Shown here: piece after piece, positions 6,684 through 11,421 of the stretch
How positions within the stretch are numbered: the first letter of the stretch is position 1
How the letters are laid out: every line of letters starts with the position of its first letter
Assembly (NCBI GenBank): GCA_900549545.1
Contig: URPA01000059.1
Coordinates: forward strand, 1 to 11,421
Length of the DNA stretch: 11,421 nucleotides
Reading direction: 5' to 3'
DNA from: an uncultured Eubacteriales bacterium
GTDB lineage: Bacteria > Bacillota > Clostridia > Oscillospirales > Oscillospiraceae
Notes under the pieces: generated by a model
What the model saw: only the letters and a program-made list of their open reading frames with translations
Told to the model about the DNA's origin: nothing
Database searches by the model: none
Translations under genes and position numbers: made by a program

Positions 6684-6882
6684 TCTCCCGTCTTTTGCCA
6701 ATTTCCTTGGCTCCCTTGTGTAAAGGGAGCTGGCACGGCGTAGCCGTGACTGAGGGATTGTAAACGTGTGATATTTGAGCAATGAAGCTACTCGCAACAC
6801 TGGCAACGACCCCTCAGTCAGCCTGTTCGGCTGACAGCTCCCCTTACGCAGTGGAGCCTTTGGATTACGCAAATTTAGGAGA
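6684..6882. repeat. MITE-like intergenic repeat with inverted hairpin-bearing arms (copy 1)
   Basis: The left arm (from about 6684, clear from 6705) has the hairpins GCTCCCTT/AAGGGAGC (6710-6730) and CACGGC/GCCGTG (6734-6748), then ACTGAGGG. The right arm is the imperfect reverse complement: CCCTCAGT, then the hairpin GTCAGCC/GGCTGAC (6817-6835), then AGCTCC...GGAGCC to about 6863. Weaker inverted similarity extends to 6882. A spacer of about 50 bases lies between the arms. No transposase is encoded. Repeats of this look are frequent between genes in Oscillospiraceae (from memory). The frame open across it is a by-product. Confidence 0.75.
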
Positions 6883-6892
6883 AAGCGCTAAA

Positions 6893-7043
6893 CTTGCACC
6901 GCACTAACCTTGCTTCCCCCTTTGGGGGAAGTGGCGAGCTTGCGAGCCGATAGGGGGCGGTTTACTTAGAGAGCCCCCCTCAGTCTTGCCGCTATGCAGC
7001 AAGACAGCTCCCCCGTAGGGGCGCCAAGATGGTGCGATGCAAA
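6893..7043. repeat. MITE-like intergenic repeat with inverted hairpin-bearing arms (copy 2)
   Basis: The left arm starts TTGCACCGCAC (6894-6904) and continues with hairpin CTTCCCCC-TTT-GGGGGAAG (6913-6931) and a second, imperfect stem (about 6933-6950). The right arm is the imperfect reverse complement: CCCCCCTCAGT, hairpin GTCTTGC/GCAAGAC (6983-7005), a CCCC/GGGG stem, and terminal GGTGCGATGCAAA (7031-7043). The plan is the same as the neighbouring repeat at 6684-6882, but the sequence differs, so it is a related family member, not a recent duplicate. Confidence 0.72.
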
Positions 7044-7103
7044 GACCTACAACTCCCGATTTGTCGAGCAGTGCGCAAAACATTCGGCAGCAGCATATAC
7101 GCC

Positions 7104-7138
7104 AAAACACCCCTTTCCGCAAAGCGGAAAGGGGTGTT
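7104..7138 (-). terminator. Terminator of the dehydratase-like operon
   Basis: A 15-bp perfect stem (7106-7120 with 7124-7138, loop of three, core ACCCCTTTCCGC) is followed on the minus strand by four T (7104-7107, partly in the stem). It lies just beyond the stop of the small membrane protein gene. Confidence 0.8.
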
Positions 7139-7148
7139 GGTGCATAGC

Positions 7149-7331
7149 TTAGATTTTTCTGTCTCTCACCTGAGAGTCATAGTGCTTGTTCAGGAAGGGG
7201 CGAATCACATAGTAGATGAGCTTGTTCTCGCCGTTGAACATATACAGCGCGAAGGTGGCGACAAAGGCGATGAGGCCGATAACCGTCACCTTACCCAGCA
7301 CCTTGAAAAGAACCTTGAGAAATTTCTTCAT
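7149..7331 (-). CDS. Small single-span membrane protein of unknown function
   Basis: 60 residues: a basic amphipathic N-terminus (MKKFLKVLFKVLGK), one hydrophobic segment (about 15-32, VTVIGLIAFVATFALYMF) and a polar, charged C-terminal tail ending DSQVRDRKI. AGGAGGAG at 7338-7345 sits six bases before the ATG, so translation is well supported. It follows the 535-residue dehydratase-like subunit by 18 bases and precedes the operon terminator, so it is the third gene of that transcript. I do not recognise the family. Co-transcription suggests a membrane link for the dehydratase-like proteins, for example docking or product export, but that is speculation. Confidence 0.78.
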   Translation of the reverse strand: MKKFLKVLFKVLGKVTVIGLIAFVATFALYMFNGENKLIYYVIRPFLNKHYDSQVRDRKI

Positions 7332-7349
7332 ATCATTCTCCTCCTGCCA

Positions 7350-8957
7350 TTAGTATGCCTGCGAATCGTCAAACTCGACGATGGTGGGATCAAGCGGAGT
7401 CTCATTGAGGACGACGGACATGTACTTGTTCACACAGTTTCTCATATCCTGACGGGAGACGGTACGGGCATCCTCAAGGTCATGCTCGATGAAGATGAAG
7501 TGGAAGCCCAGATCCCTCGCCTGCTCCTCAAGCAGCGCGTGGACACCCAGCATACCCTTGCAGGCGATGTTGTCGTTGCAGAGGACCATGTCGCAGTTGA
7601 AGTTCTTGGCCCACTCCCAGACGGCGTTGACATTGTCCCAGCCGCCGACTGCGTGGTGGCGCATAACGGCCTTCTCGGAGAAGATCGCCAGATCCTTTAT
7701 GGCCTGCTCGGGATCGTCGGTGCTGATCATGTTGTGGCCCATGGTGGAGTCCATATTCAGCACGATATTGATGCCCCAGCAGTTCTGAATCCAGGTGGGG
7801 AAGTCGGTATAATACACGGCTGAGGGTCCCCACAGGAAGGCGCGGTGGCGGGTCTTGCCCTTGAAAGGCTCATACCGCTCCTCATAAGCCTTGCGCATGA
7901 TCTTGATGACCTTGCGGTCGACCTTGGTGAAGTAATGCTCCTGACCGTTGACGGAAGCCCATGAATAAAGCCTGTACAGAGTCTCGGCAATGCCGACGAG
8001 CGCGGAGTAGGGAGTCTTGAAGTAATCCCACTTCTCAAGCTCGATGGTGTTCTGCTCGTTCATCTCCTTGGCATACTTGAAGAGCTCATCCCAGTCATAG
8101 GTCACGCCGTACTGCTCCTCGATAAAGGCGATGGCCTTTTTAAGCTCAGCAGTGGAGTAGGGATGCGCGCCCGGCTCATTGTGGATCATGGCCATGGTGA
8201 CGGGCTGATCAGGCACTTTCAGGCGGCGGCGCTGGAACATAGAGGTCGCTTCGGAGGCGTTGCAGGGCATATTGGTGGTGAGAAAGCCTCTTCCAAAAAT
8301 GGGGAAGGCATCGTCAATAGCGACGCCGGTCTCAGCCGCGCAGCGGGAGCAGACATCGGCGGGCAGACCGTAGGCCTCGGCCACATCGATGTAATAAGGC
8401 TCGATATGCTGGTCAATATCGCAGATGATGAACTCGGGCAGGGTCTGGAGCGGGATGGGGATAAGGTCCTTGAAGCCCTTCATAAACAGCGGGGGCAGAA
8501 CCTCGTCCATGGGGACGAGCTTATCGCTCAGCGGGCCGCCGCCAAAGCGCTCATCGTTATTGAGAACGAGAGCTATCTTCTTGGTAAGGCTCTGGACGAT
8601 GGCGTGCATATGCAGGTGGGCGATGCGCAGCTCGTAGCCGCGATAGCCCTCAAACAGACGGTCGATGAAGCAGAAGGTGCCCAGATAAGAGCCCATCCAG
8701 CGGTACTCCCAGAAACCCTTGAGGCAGGCGACGGGGGCAGAGCCGACCATAAGCGCCATAGAGCCGAGGTTTTTGAGCCACTGGCCATAATCAAACAGGG
8801 TGTCCTTCACGCCGCGCCACTCGCGGTATTTGGCGATGCCGGTCTTGTCGTAATAACGGCTGCGCTGGCCGCCGACGCCGTTCTCGGCCTGCCAAATGGG
8901 GTCGAAGCGTTCGAGCTTCTTGTCGATGGAAGCAATGAGCTTGTCAGTCAATTTCAT
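7350..8957 (-). CDS. 2-hydroxyacyl-CoA dehydratase/benzoyl-CoA reductase-family subunit with long N-terminal extension
   Basis: 535 residues, well above the usual 370-430 for HgdB/HadC/BcrB-type subunits. The family core appears to begin near residue 170: LPEFIICDIDQHIEPYYIDVAEAYGLPADVCSRCAAETG, with candidate iron-sulfur ligands Cys203 or Cys206, Cys232 (MPCNASEA) and Cys466 (NDNIACKGM). The C-terminal signature is FIEHDLEDARTVSRQDMRNCVNKYM (489-513), corresponding to the D-x(2)-D-x-R...R pattern of the family. The first 150 or so residues (two hydrophobic or aromatic patches around 65-100 and a His-rich AHLHMHAI at 113-120) are unlike the standard family N-terminus. Start and stop overlap the upstream subunit gene by one base (TAATG), with GGGGGG at 8967-8972. 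Known members are radical enzymes that dehydrate 2-hydroxyacyl-CoA or reduce aromatic acyl-CoA. The substrate here is unknown. Confidence 0.85.
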   Translation of the reverse strand: MKLTDKLIASIDKKLERFDPIWQAENGVGGQRSRYYDKTGIAKYREWRGVKDTLFDYGQWLKNLGSMALMVGSAPVACLKGFWEYRWMGSYLGTFCFIDRLFEGYRGYELRIAHLHMHAIVQSLTKKIALVLNNDERFGGGPLSDKLVPMDEVLPPLFMKGFKDLIPIPLQTLPEFIICDIDQHIEPYYIDVAEAYGLPADVCSRCAAETGVAIDDAFPIFGRGFLTTNMPCNASEATSMFQRRRLKVPDQPVTMAMIHNEPGAHPYSTAELKKAIAFIEEQYGVTYDWDELFKYAKEMNEQNTIELEKWDYFKTPYSALVGIAETLYRLYSWASVNGQEHYFTKVDRKVIKIMRKAYEERYEPFKGKTRHRAFLWGPSAVYYTDFPTWIQNCWGINIVLNMDSTMGHNMISTDDPEQAIKDLAIFSEKAVMRHHAVGGWDNVNAVWEWAKNFNCDMVLCNDNIACKGMLGVHALLEEQARDLGFHFIFIEHDLEDARTVSRQDMRNCVNKYMSVVLNETPLDPTIVEFDDSQAY

Positions 8958-10150
8958 TACACTTTACCCCCCTGAATGTTCTTGATCTCCAGAGACTCAA
9001 TAAAGGCCTGGAAACGGGTGCGGAGCTGACCGGCCGCGCCGAGGGCGTATTCCTTCTCGATGGTGCAGCAGGGGATGTTCAGCTCGTTTACGAATATGTA
9101 GGACGCGAGAACCTTTTCATAGCTCCAGAACTCACAGAACTTCATGTTCTCATAGATAACGCCGTCCGCCTTGTACTCCTTGACAAGGCGCTCGGTCTCG
9201 TGGTGGCGCTGGTCGATCTTCATGCCGTCCATGAAGCGGGCGCACTGGTTCCAGTGCAGATAGTGGCGGCATATCGCGTCAAACGCGGTCTCATTGGGCT
9301 TGATCTCTATCTCTTCCCTGCTGGGGAGGCTTCCGAAGCAGTAGCGGTCTGCAACGACCATCGCGCCGCAGGTCTCGATGAGCTTTGTAAACTCGGGATC
9401 GTCGATCTCGGAGCCGACAAGGGCAACTCTCGCGCGGAAGGGGAACTTCTCCTCCGGCTCGCGGGTCTTGAGCTCCTCCAGTGTCTCTCTCAGGTAGGGC
9501 AGGATAAGATAGTGGGGGCAGACCTGACTTACCAGCTGGATCACATGAAACTCATAGCCGGTGATGGGGGGATTGTCGAGCTTGCGGAAGTCACCTATCT
9601 CGGTGATAATGCGGCAGAGCTCATTGTGCTGCTCGACCGCCTCGCGCATGGCCTCCTCGGAGACATCCACGCCGAGCTTATCGCGCAGCGGCTCAACGAC
9701 CTTGAGCATAAGCTGAGCCTTATAGTAGTCAAGGCCTATGCGGTCGCCCTGAATGGGGGGATCGATCTGAGTGACAAAGAACTTGTCGTTCTTGACGATA
9801 CCGTCAACCAGGAAGAAGTGCTCCTCCATACGCTCCATAGCGGCGCAGCTCTCCGCGCCGAACAGAGCCTCCAGATAGTTGTATCCGCCTTCGATGCCGC
9901 GCTCAAGAATGGAGCGGACATAGGGGCAGACGCGGTTGGTCATGTAGTAGTTCGCCACATCCGTAGAACTGCAGCGGGGCGCGCGCAGACGGCTGGAGAA
10001 GCAGCCGGGCAGGTTAAGCAGAACCTCGGGGATATAGTAGCAGTTATACCCCAACGCGTGCTTGCCTTCCGCCACAGCCTTGTCGACCAGCTCATTCTGG
10101 GCGTCCTGAAGCAGATTCTCGAAATAGATCAGATGCTTTAGATCTTTCAA
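8957..10150 (-). CDS. 2-hydroxyacyl-CoA dehydratase-family subunit
   Basis: 397 residues from a TTG at 10150, chosen because GAGGTG at 10157-10162 is six bases upstream; in-frame ATGs further up have no such site and lie at or before the predicted transcription start. Family motifs in order: GYNCYYIPEVLLNLPG (34-49), the cysteine in RVCPYVRS (Cys75), ESCAAMER (Cys102), VALVGSEIDDPEF (242-254), ADRYCFGS (267-274), DGVIYENMKFCEFW (329-342, Cys339) and GQLRTRFQAFIE (374-385). Cys75, Cys102 and Cys339 match the three-cysteine plan that binds a [4Fe-4S] cluster in HadB/HgdA-type proteins. It should pair with the downstream 535-residue subunit as a heterodimer. Such enzymes need an ATP-hydrolysing activator (HgdC/HadI type), which is not in this window. 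Whether the pair acts on a hydroxyacyl-CoA, an aryl-CoA or a non-CoA substrate cannot be read from the sequence. Confidence 0.9.
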   Translation of the reverse strand: MKDLKHLIYFENLLQDAQNELVDKAVAEGKHALGYNCYYIPEVLLNLPGCFSSRLRAPRCSSTDVANYYMTNRVCPYVRSILERGIEGGYNYLEALFGAESCAAMERMEEHFFLVDGIVKNDKFFVTQIDPPIQGDRIGLDYYKAQLMLKVVEPLRDKLGVDVSEEAMREAVEQHNELCRIITEIGDFRKLDNPPITGYEFHVIQLVSQVCPHYLILPYLRETLEELKTREPEEKFPFRARVALVGSEIDDPEFTKLIETCGAMVVADRYCFGSLPSREEIEIKPNETAFDAICRHYLHWNQCARFMDGMKIDQRHHETERLVKEYKADGVIYENMKFCEFWSYEKVLASYIFVNELNIPCCTIEKEYALGAAGQLRTRFQAFIESLEIKNIQGGKV

Positions 10151-10227
10151 GCAATACACCTCTTTACAAATCATTTTGCGCCCTGATGCAAACCAGCAGG
10201 GCATATACCGGGAATTTACTCGATAAA

Positions 10228-10256
10228 ATATTATCACACATGAGGCGAACATTCAA
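10228..10256 (-). promoter_or_regulatory. Promoter of the dehydratase-like operon
   Basis: On the minus strand TTGAAT (10251-10256) and TAATAT (10228-10233) are 17 bases apart, with TG one base before the -10. The start would be near 10221, giving a leader of about 70 bases with a short CCCTG/CAGGG stem (10181-10201). An imperfect dyad ATTCAAC-N9-GTTCAAT (10251-10273, one mismatch) overlaps the -35 and could be an operator. Confidence 0.68.
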
Positions 10257-10372
10257 CAGTCATTTTGTTCAATAGTGTCAAAAAGGACCGGATATTTTCA
10301 AGTTTATTTACTGCACACTGCAATGAAAAAACAGTTTGGGAGCAGTTTATACTTTTTTTACACAACTGCCTA

Positions 10373-10401
10373 TTGCACCTTTCCGAAAAAAATGTTAATC
10401 T
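10373..10401 (+). promoter_or_regulatory. Promoter of the small P-loop protein gene
   Basis: TTGCAC (10373-10378) and TAATCT (10396-10401) are 17 bases apart; the predicted start is near 10408. The leader of about 72 bases contains a perfect dyad and then AAGGAG. Confidence 0.55.
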
Positions 10402-10419
10402 GTACACGAGGATGCTCAG

Positions 10420-10434
10420 GTAAACGATGTTTAC
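10420..10434 (+). promoter_or_regulatory. Dyad GTAAAC-GAT-GTTTAC, possible operator
   Basis: A perfect 6-bp inverted repeat with a three-base centre lies about 12 bases after the predicted start of the P-loop gene. Its size and position suit a dimeric repressor. It is too small to be a strong RNA hairpin. I cannot assign a regulator. Confidence 0.4.
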
Positions 10435-10479
10435 TTAACAGGGTATCTGCTGCAAAAATACAAAAGGAGTGTGGTCTAT

Positions 10480-10893
10480 TTGGTAAAGATCATCATGGGG
10501 CTCAAGGGCTCCGGCAAGACCAAGCGCCTGGTGGACATGGTCCGCGACGCTGTTAATCAGGAAACCGGCGATGTTGTGTGCATCGAGAAGGAGCGCAAGC
10601 TCACTTTTGATATCCCGTATCAGGCCCGCCTTATCGAGGCCGGGACTTATGACGTTGGCAGTTATGAATTTCTCAAGGGTCTTATTTGCGGCGTCCACGC
10701 CGGAAATTATGACATTACCCACTTCTTTATTGATAATTTCTACAAACTCGTGAATGACACCTCTCCCGAAGAGCTCAGCGCTTTCATCGCATGGCTTTCC
10801 AAGTTCGCGGAGGATGAGAAGATAGATTTTGTTATCAGCATCTCCGCTGATGTCTCCACCGCCCCTGAGGATGTTAAAAAGTATCTGATCTAA
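10480..10893 (+). CDS. Small P-loop NTPase-like protein, unknown role
   Basis: 137 residues beginning MVKIIMGLKGSGKTKRLVDM: Walker A GLKGSGKT at 7-14. A Walker B-like strand THFFIDN (80-86, Asp85) and a later strand FVISISAD (117-124) fit a minimal single-domain P-loop fold. Proteins of this form, with the central DVVCIEKERKLTFDIPYQAR stretch, recur in Clostridia as unnamed ATP-binding proteins (from memory); the function is not known. I chose the TTG at 10480 since AAGGAG (10464-10469) is ten bases upstream. The GTG at 10471 lies only one base after that site, and the ATG at 10495 would cut the first beta strand. It is transcribed divergently from the dehydratase-like operon and shares a terminator with rqcP. 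It is not the ASKHA-type activator those enzymes require. Confidence 0.85.
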   Translation: MVKIIMGLKGSGKTKRLVDMVRDAVNQETGDVVCIEKERKLTFDIPYQARLIEAGTYDVGSYEFLKGLICGVHAGNYDITHFFIDNFYKLVNDTSPEELSAFIAWLSKFAEDEKIDFVISISADVSTAPEDVKKYLI

Positions 10894-10902
10894 ATATAAA
10901 AA

Positions 10903-10935
10903 CGGCCCGTGTATTTTACACGGGCTGGTTTTTTA
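10903..10935. terminator. Bidirectional terminator between the P-loop gene and rqcP
   Basis: The stem GCCCGTGTA/TACACGGGC (10905-10913 with 10917-10925) has T6 on the plus side (10929-10934) and an A run on the other side (10898-10902), which gives T5 on the minus strand. It serves both convergent genes; the rqcP stop codon (10933-10935) overlaps its right edge. Confidence 0.88.
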
Positions 10936-11175
10936 TTCAATTTCCTTATACATGGCGGGGGCGGAGGCCTTGTTGGCGTTCTCGTTTATCTCCGTGACCT
11001 CCACCTTCAGGCTGCGGGTGCCGAAGGCGACCTCTATGATATCGCCCACCTTCACCTGATAGCTTGCCTTTACCTGCCTGCCGTTAACGCTCACGCGCTC
11101 CTTGTCGCAGGCCTCGTTTGCAATGGTGCGCCGCTTTATCAGGCGGGACACCTTTAAGTATTTGTCAAGTCTCAT
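10933..11175 (-). CDS. rqcP: RNA-binding S4 domain protein RqcP (YabO)
   Basis: 80 residues, MRLDKYLKVSRLIKRRTIAN at the start, very close to Bacillus YabO/RqcP. The S4 domain fills residues 1-60, including VSVNGRQVKASYQVKVGD; the tail ends APAMYKEIE. RqcP binds the stalled 50S subunit with RqcH and supports C-terminal alanine tailing in ribosome-associated quality control. The start is set by family homology. No Shine-Dalgarno is visible in the 20 bases upstream. Instead the frame stays open through repeat sequence as far as the window edge, so a longer, repeat-encoded N-terminus or a distant start cannot be excluded. Its own promoter is not evident. Confidence 0.9.
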   Translation of the reverse strand: MRLDKYLKVSRLIKRRTIANEACDKERVSVNGRQVKASYQVKVGDIIEVAFGTRSLKVEVTEINENANKASAPAMYKEIE

Positions 11176-11183
11176 GGCGTCAG

Positions 11184-11238
11184 AACAGGCTCGCACCGCT
11201 CTGTTTCCCGCCAAAGGCGGAAAACTGCCGCTATGCTC
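11184..11238. repeat. 55-bp direct repeat, copy 1
   Basis: Identical over 55 bases to 11367-11421, 183 bases apart. It begins AACAGGCTCGCACCGCTCTG and contains a CCGCC-AAA-GGCGG hairpin. On the minus strand it encodes EHSGSFPPLAGNRAVRAC in the rqcP frame and ends nine bases before the rqcP ATG. Confidence 0.9.
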
Positions 11239-11253
11239 CCCCGTTCTTCCTTT

Positions 11254-11282
11254 CAAAATTGAAGCCAATGGCTTCAATTTTG
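11254..11282. repeat. 13-bp hairpin between the direct repeats
   Basis: CAAAATTGAAGCC (11254-11266) and GGCTTCAATTTTG (11270-11282) form a perfect stem around AAT. A second small stem TCGCC/GGCGA follows near 11288-11301. There is no T run, so it is a structural part of the repeat unit, not a terminator. Confidence 0.75.
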
Positions 11283-11366
11283 TGTGGTCGCCTGCGGGCG
11301 AGATGGGGAAGCGGATGGAACGGTAGTCTGCTCTTTTCCTTTCTGAAATATTTGTTGTCTTGTAAA

Positions 11367-11421
11367 AACAGGCTCGCACCGCTCTGTTTCCCGCCAAAGG
11401 CGGAAAACTGCCGCTATGCTC
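11367..11421. repeat. 55-bp direct repeat, copy 2 (reaches the window edge)
   Basis: Exact copy of 11184-11238; identity may continue beyond the window. The AT-rich bases just before it (about 11340-11366) contain an AGAAAGGAAA stretch on the minus strand that could be the displaced ribosome binding region of rqcP or part of the repeat unit. Confidence 0.9.

Noticed and set aside
6381..6872. 163-codon minus-strand frame over the glyA end and the repeats
   Set aside because: It is made of glyA antisense, the terminator stem and MITE-like arms; no start signal.
6684..7043. CRISPR-like array
   Set aside because: The repeats are inverted arms of two different elements without regularly spaced direct repeats or cas genes.
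7029..7823. 264-codon plus-strand frame
   Set aside because: It runs through the operon terminator and antisense to two supported genes.
9200..10141. 313-codon plus-strand frame, and a similar 270-codon one at 8163-8975
   Set aside because: Both are mirror frames of the dehydratase-like subunits, caused by codon bias in G+C-rich genes.
10480..10893. ATP-dependent activator (HgdC type) for the dehydratase-like pair
   Set aside because: It has a Walker A P-loop and is half the expected length; HgdC activators have an ASKHA fold with a bridging [4Fe-4S] cluster bound by conserved cysteines, not seen here.
11184..11421. att sites of a second mobile element
   Set aside because: The 55-bp direct repeats enclose only 128 bases with no integrase, so a tandem or dispersed repeat is simpler.

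Overview
The window looks like chromosome from a gut-type member of the Clostridia, probably Oscillospiraceae-like. The basis is a moderately high G+C content, a Tn1549/CTn4-type conjugation module, hairpin-rich intergenic repeats, and an oxygen-sensitive 2-hydroxyacyl-CoA dehydratase-like gene pair. The taxonomic call is inference from gene families and repeats; no rRNA is present.

Left part (1 to about 4085): one end of an integrative and conjugative element, transcribed right to left. The order is a replication-initiator-like protein (winged helix plus DUF6017-like tail), a DUF5348 protein, PcfB, the VirD4/TraG coupling ATPase and a Maff2-type small membrane protein. The last reading frame stops early close to the window edge. 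The initiator gene has a leader with two hairpins, the second followed by U6 directly before the gene, and with a competing pairing: it looks like a transcription attenuator. A short tandem-repeat tract at 4021-4085 separates the element from chromosomal genes.

Middle (4086 to 7148): a membrane-anchored endonuclease/exonuclease/phosphatase-fold protein (minus strand) and glyA (plus strand) diverge from a compact region whose two -35 boxes share one base. glyA ends in an 18-bp-stem terminator. It is followed by about 500 bp without genes, holding two MITE-like inverted-arm repeats and the terminator of the next minus-strand operon.

Right part (7149 to 10479): a minus-strand operon of two 2-hydroxyacyl-CoA dehydratase/benzoyl-CoA reductase-family subunits (397 and 535 aa, stop and start codons overlapping) and a 60-residue membrane protein, with a strong promoter upstream and a terminator downstream. 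The larger subunit has a long extra N-terminal region, and no ATP-driven activator (HgdC type) or CoA-transferase is in the window. This is the most intriguing unit here.

Far right (10480 to 11421): a small P-loop protein with a perfect dyad in its leader, a shared bidirectional terminator, and rqcP (S4-domain ribosome-quality-control protein) in convergent orientation. The DNA upstream of rqcP carries two identical 55-bp direct repeats 183 bp apart. They keep rqcP's frame open to the window edge, and rqcP itself has no visible ribosome binding site.
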